Source of the DNA: Saprospiraceae bacterium
Lineage (GTDB): Bacteria; Bacteroidota; Bacteroidia; Chitinophagales; Saprospiraceae
DNA length: 5,746 bases
Assembly (NCBI GenBank): GCA_025455635.1
Contig: JALOMF010000296.1
Span: 1 to 5,746, forward strand
Direction: 5' to 3'
Shown piece after piece: positions 5,165 to 5,746 of the stretch; the stretch's first letter is position 1, and every line of letters begins with the position of its first letter. The position numbers were made by a program, and so were the translations under genes. The notes under the pieces were generated by a model, which saw only the letters and a list, made by a program, of their open reading frames with translations, was not told the origin of the DNA and searched no databases.

Positions 5165-5462
5165 GATTCTAGGCACCGACAACCTGCTGCGCCGAATCCC
5201 GCTCAAACCTTCCCATATTTTCCAAGGACGTATTACCAGCGCCTGTTTCAAGACGAAGCCTAGCGAAGATGGCTTATCGGTTGACATCGAAGGCCTGACG
5301 GAGGGTATTTATAGCGTTTATAACCAAGACACACACACGCTCGCCCGCCCCGTTCACAACCACCCGGCACCCTCGTGCAGGCACCGACACGCACGCCAAG
5401 ACGCCATCGCCTTTTCAGGCGCTGGCCGCGGCGCCGCCCCCGCCACCGGCAGCGGCGCCTGA
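5145..5462 (+). CDS. Conserved hypothetical protein, second gene of the cassette, apparently cut by a foreign join
   Basis: The first 60 or so residues look like a genuine small bacterial protein: LLRRI (14-18), GRITSACFK (28-36) and DGLSVDIEGLT (42-52). From memory these match the pattern R-R-I/V ... R-V/I-S/T-S-A-x-F ... L-S-V-D in the usual partner of the upstream gene type. From about residue 62 (base 5330) the frame runs into GC-rich sequence and reads as low-complexity HTLARPVHNHPAPSC and onward until a stop at 5460-5462. This tail is probably not part of the protein, so treat the gene as truncated near 5330. The ATG overlaps the stop of the previous gene (20 bp) and is preceded only by an A-rich stretch, consistent with coupled translation. 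Function unknown. Confidence 0.65.
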   Translation: MSDTPYEILGTDNLLRRIPLKPSHIFQGRITSACFKTKPSEDGLSVDIEGLTEGIYSVYNQDTHTLARPVHNHPAPSCRHRHARQDAIAFSGAGRGAAPATGSGA

Positions 5463-5746
5463 TCAGGCGCACGTGCTGGCGGACCCCACAGGTGCCCATG
5501 ACTTCCTTTCGCTGCTGCAGGCGCACGCGGGCGTGGCGGCCGCGCCCCAGGCGGCGGCGGCGCAGGGCGCGGGCGGCAGCGCCGGTGCCGGTGTCGGCGC
5601 GGCCGTGGAGGGTTGCTTTGTGCAACCACAGGTCATTCGGGAGGTGAGGGTGCGGCAGCGGACGGCCGTGGTGCTGCGCGGTTTCTTGCCCGGTGGGCAG
5701 TCGTGTGGGCATGGGCAGGAAGCGGATCGCGAGTCGCACAACCGCC
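5331..5746. other. Abruptly GC-rich, probably foreign (possibly algal nuclear) segment
   Basis: From the CACACACACGC run at about 5329-5340 the base composition jumps: by hand count 5341-5746 is about 74 percent G+C, against about 50 percent for 5161-5340, with one 60-base line near 92 percent. The sequence is rich in GCG, GGC and CAG triplets and does not resemble any gene upstream. A simple-sequence run at the border and a gene interrupted there suggest a chimeric join. The style (CA repeats, Ala/Gly/Gln-rich frame, splice-like signals) recalls nuclear DNA of green algae such as Chlamydomonas, but another high-GC source is possible. Confidence 0.6.
5381..5746 (+). CDS. Possible partial coding exon in the foreign segment
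   Basis: One plus-strand frame (codons in phase with 5458) stays open from before 5381 to the window end and reads ALAAAPPPPPAAAP, then AHDFLSLLQAHAG, an Ala/Gln/Gly run and CFVQPQVIREVRVRQRTAVV. About 80 percent of codons in 5461-5643 end in G or C by hand count. CTCGTGCAG ends at 5380 like an intron acceptor, and GAG/GTGAGG at 5641-5649 resembles an intron donor, so the exon may end at 5643. There is no bacterial start signal and no recognised domain. Minus-strand frames are also open because of the high GC, so the coding assignment is weak. Confidence 0.25.

Noticed and set aside
5260..5739. Long minus-strand frames in the GC-rich end
   Set aside because: They read as Arg/Gly/Pro/Ala-rich low complexity and one crosses the composition border. 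High GC alone keeps several frames open here.

Overview
The window looks like chromosomal DNA of a Bacteroidota bacterium, plausibly a Saprospiria-like lineage with moderate to high GC. The reasons are the form of the RNase III (GNAVEALVG motif, acidic tail), an outer-membrane barrel C-terminus ending in F-T-P-K, starts without Shine-Dalgarno sites, two perfect TAnnTTTG -7 boxes, and gene borders filled with short degenerate tandem repeats. The assignment to phylum is a judgement from sequence character; no search was run.

Layout: (1) 1-312, the 3' end of an outer-membrane beta-barrel gene (+), convergent with rnc. A perfect 17-bp hairpin that can act in both directions lies between them. (2) 449-1231, rnc (RNase III, -, GTG start). 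(3) 1232-1779, about 550 bp with no supportable gene. (4) 1780-1866, tRNA-Ser(CGA) (-). (5) 1873-2037, a large imperfect inverted repeat built of AGTTGGC-type heptamers. (6) 2225-3136, a Tat-exported TIM-barrel protein of the hydroxypyruvate-isomerase type (+). (7) 3137-3258, an octamer GGATTGAA repeat that fills the gap between two converging stop codons and folds as a hairpin. (8) 3252-4091, a dienelactone-hydrolase-family exported protein (-). (9) 4092-4276, a divergent promoter region bracketed by two inverted arrays of the octamer CAACAATC; one array supplies the first codons of the next gene. (10) 4258-4740, guanine deaminase guaD (+). (11) 4778 to about 5330, a tightly overlapping pair of small genes of unknown function. 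(12) from about 5330 to the end, an abrupt change to very GC-rich, Ala/Gly/Gln-rich sequence beginning at a (CA)n run. This looks foreign, possibly nuclear DNA of a green alga joined by misassembly, and it cuts off the second gene of the pair.

The metabolic genes (TIM-barrel isomerase, DLH hydrolase, guanine deaminase) do not form one operon: they are arranged convergently and then divergently, so each probably has its own control. The most interesting material is the overlapping gene pair of unknown function and the recurring pattern that gene borders carry short-unit repeats arranged as inverted pairs. The last 400 bp should be treated as suspect sequence.
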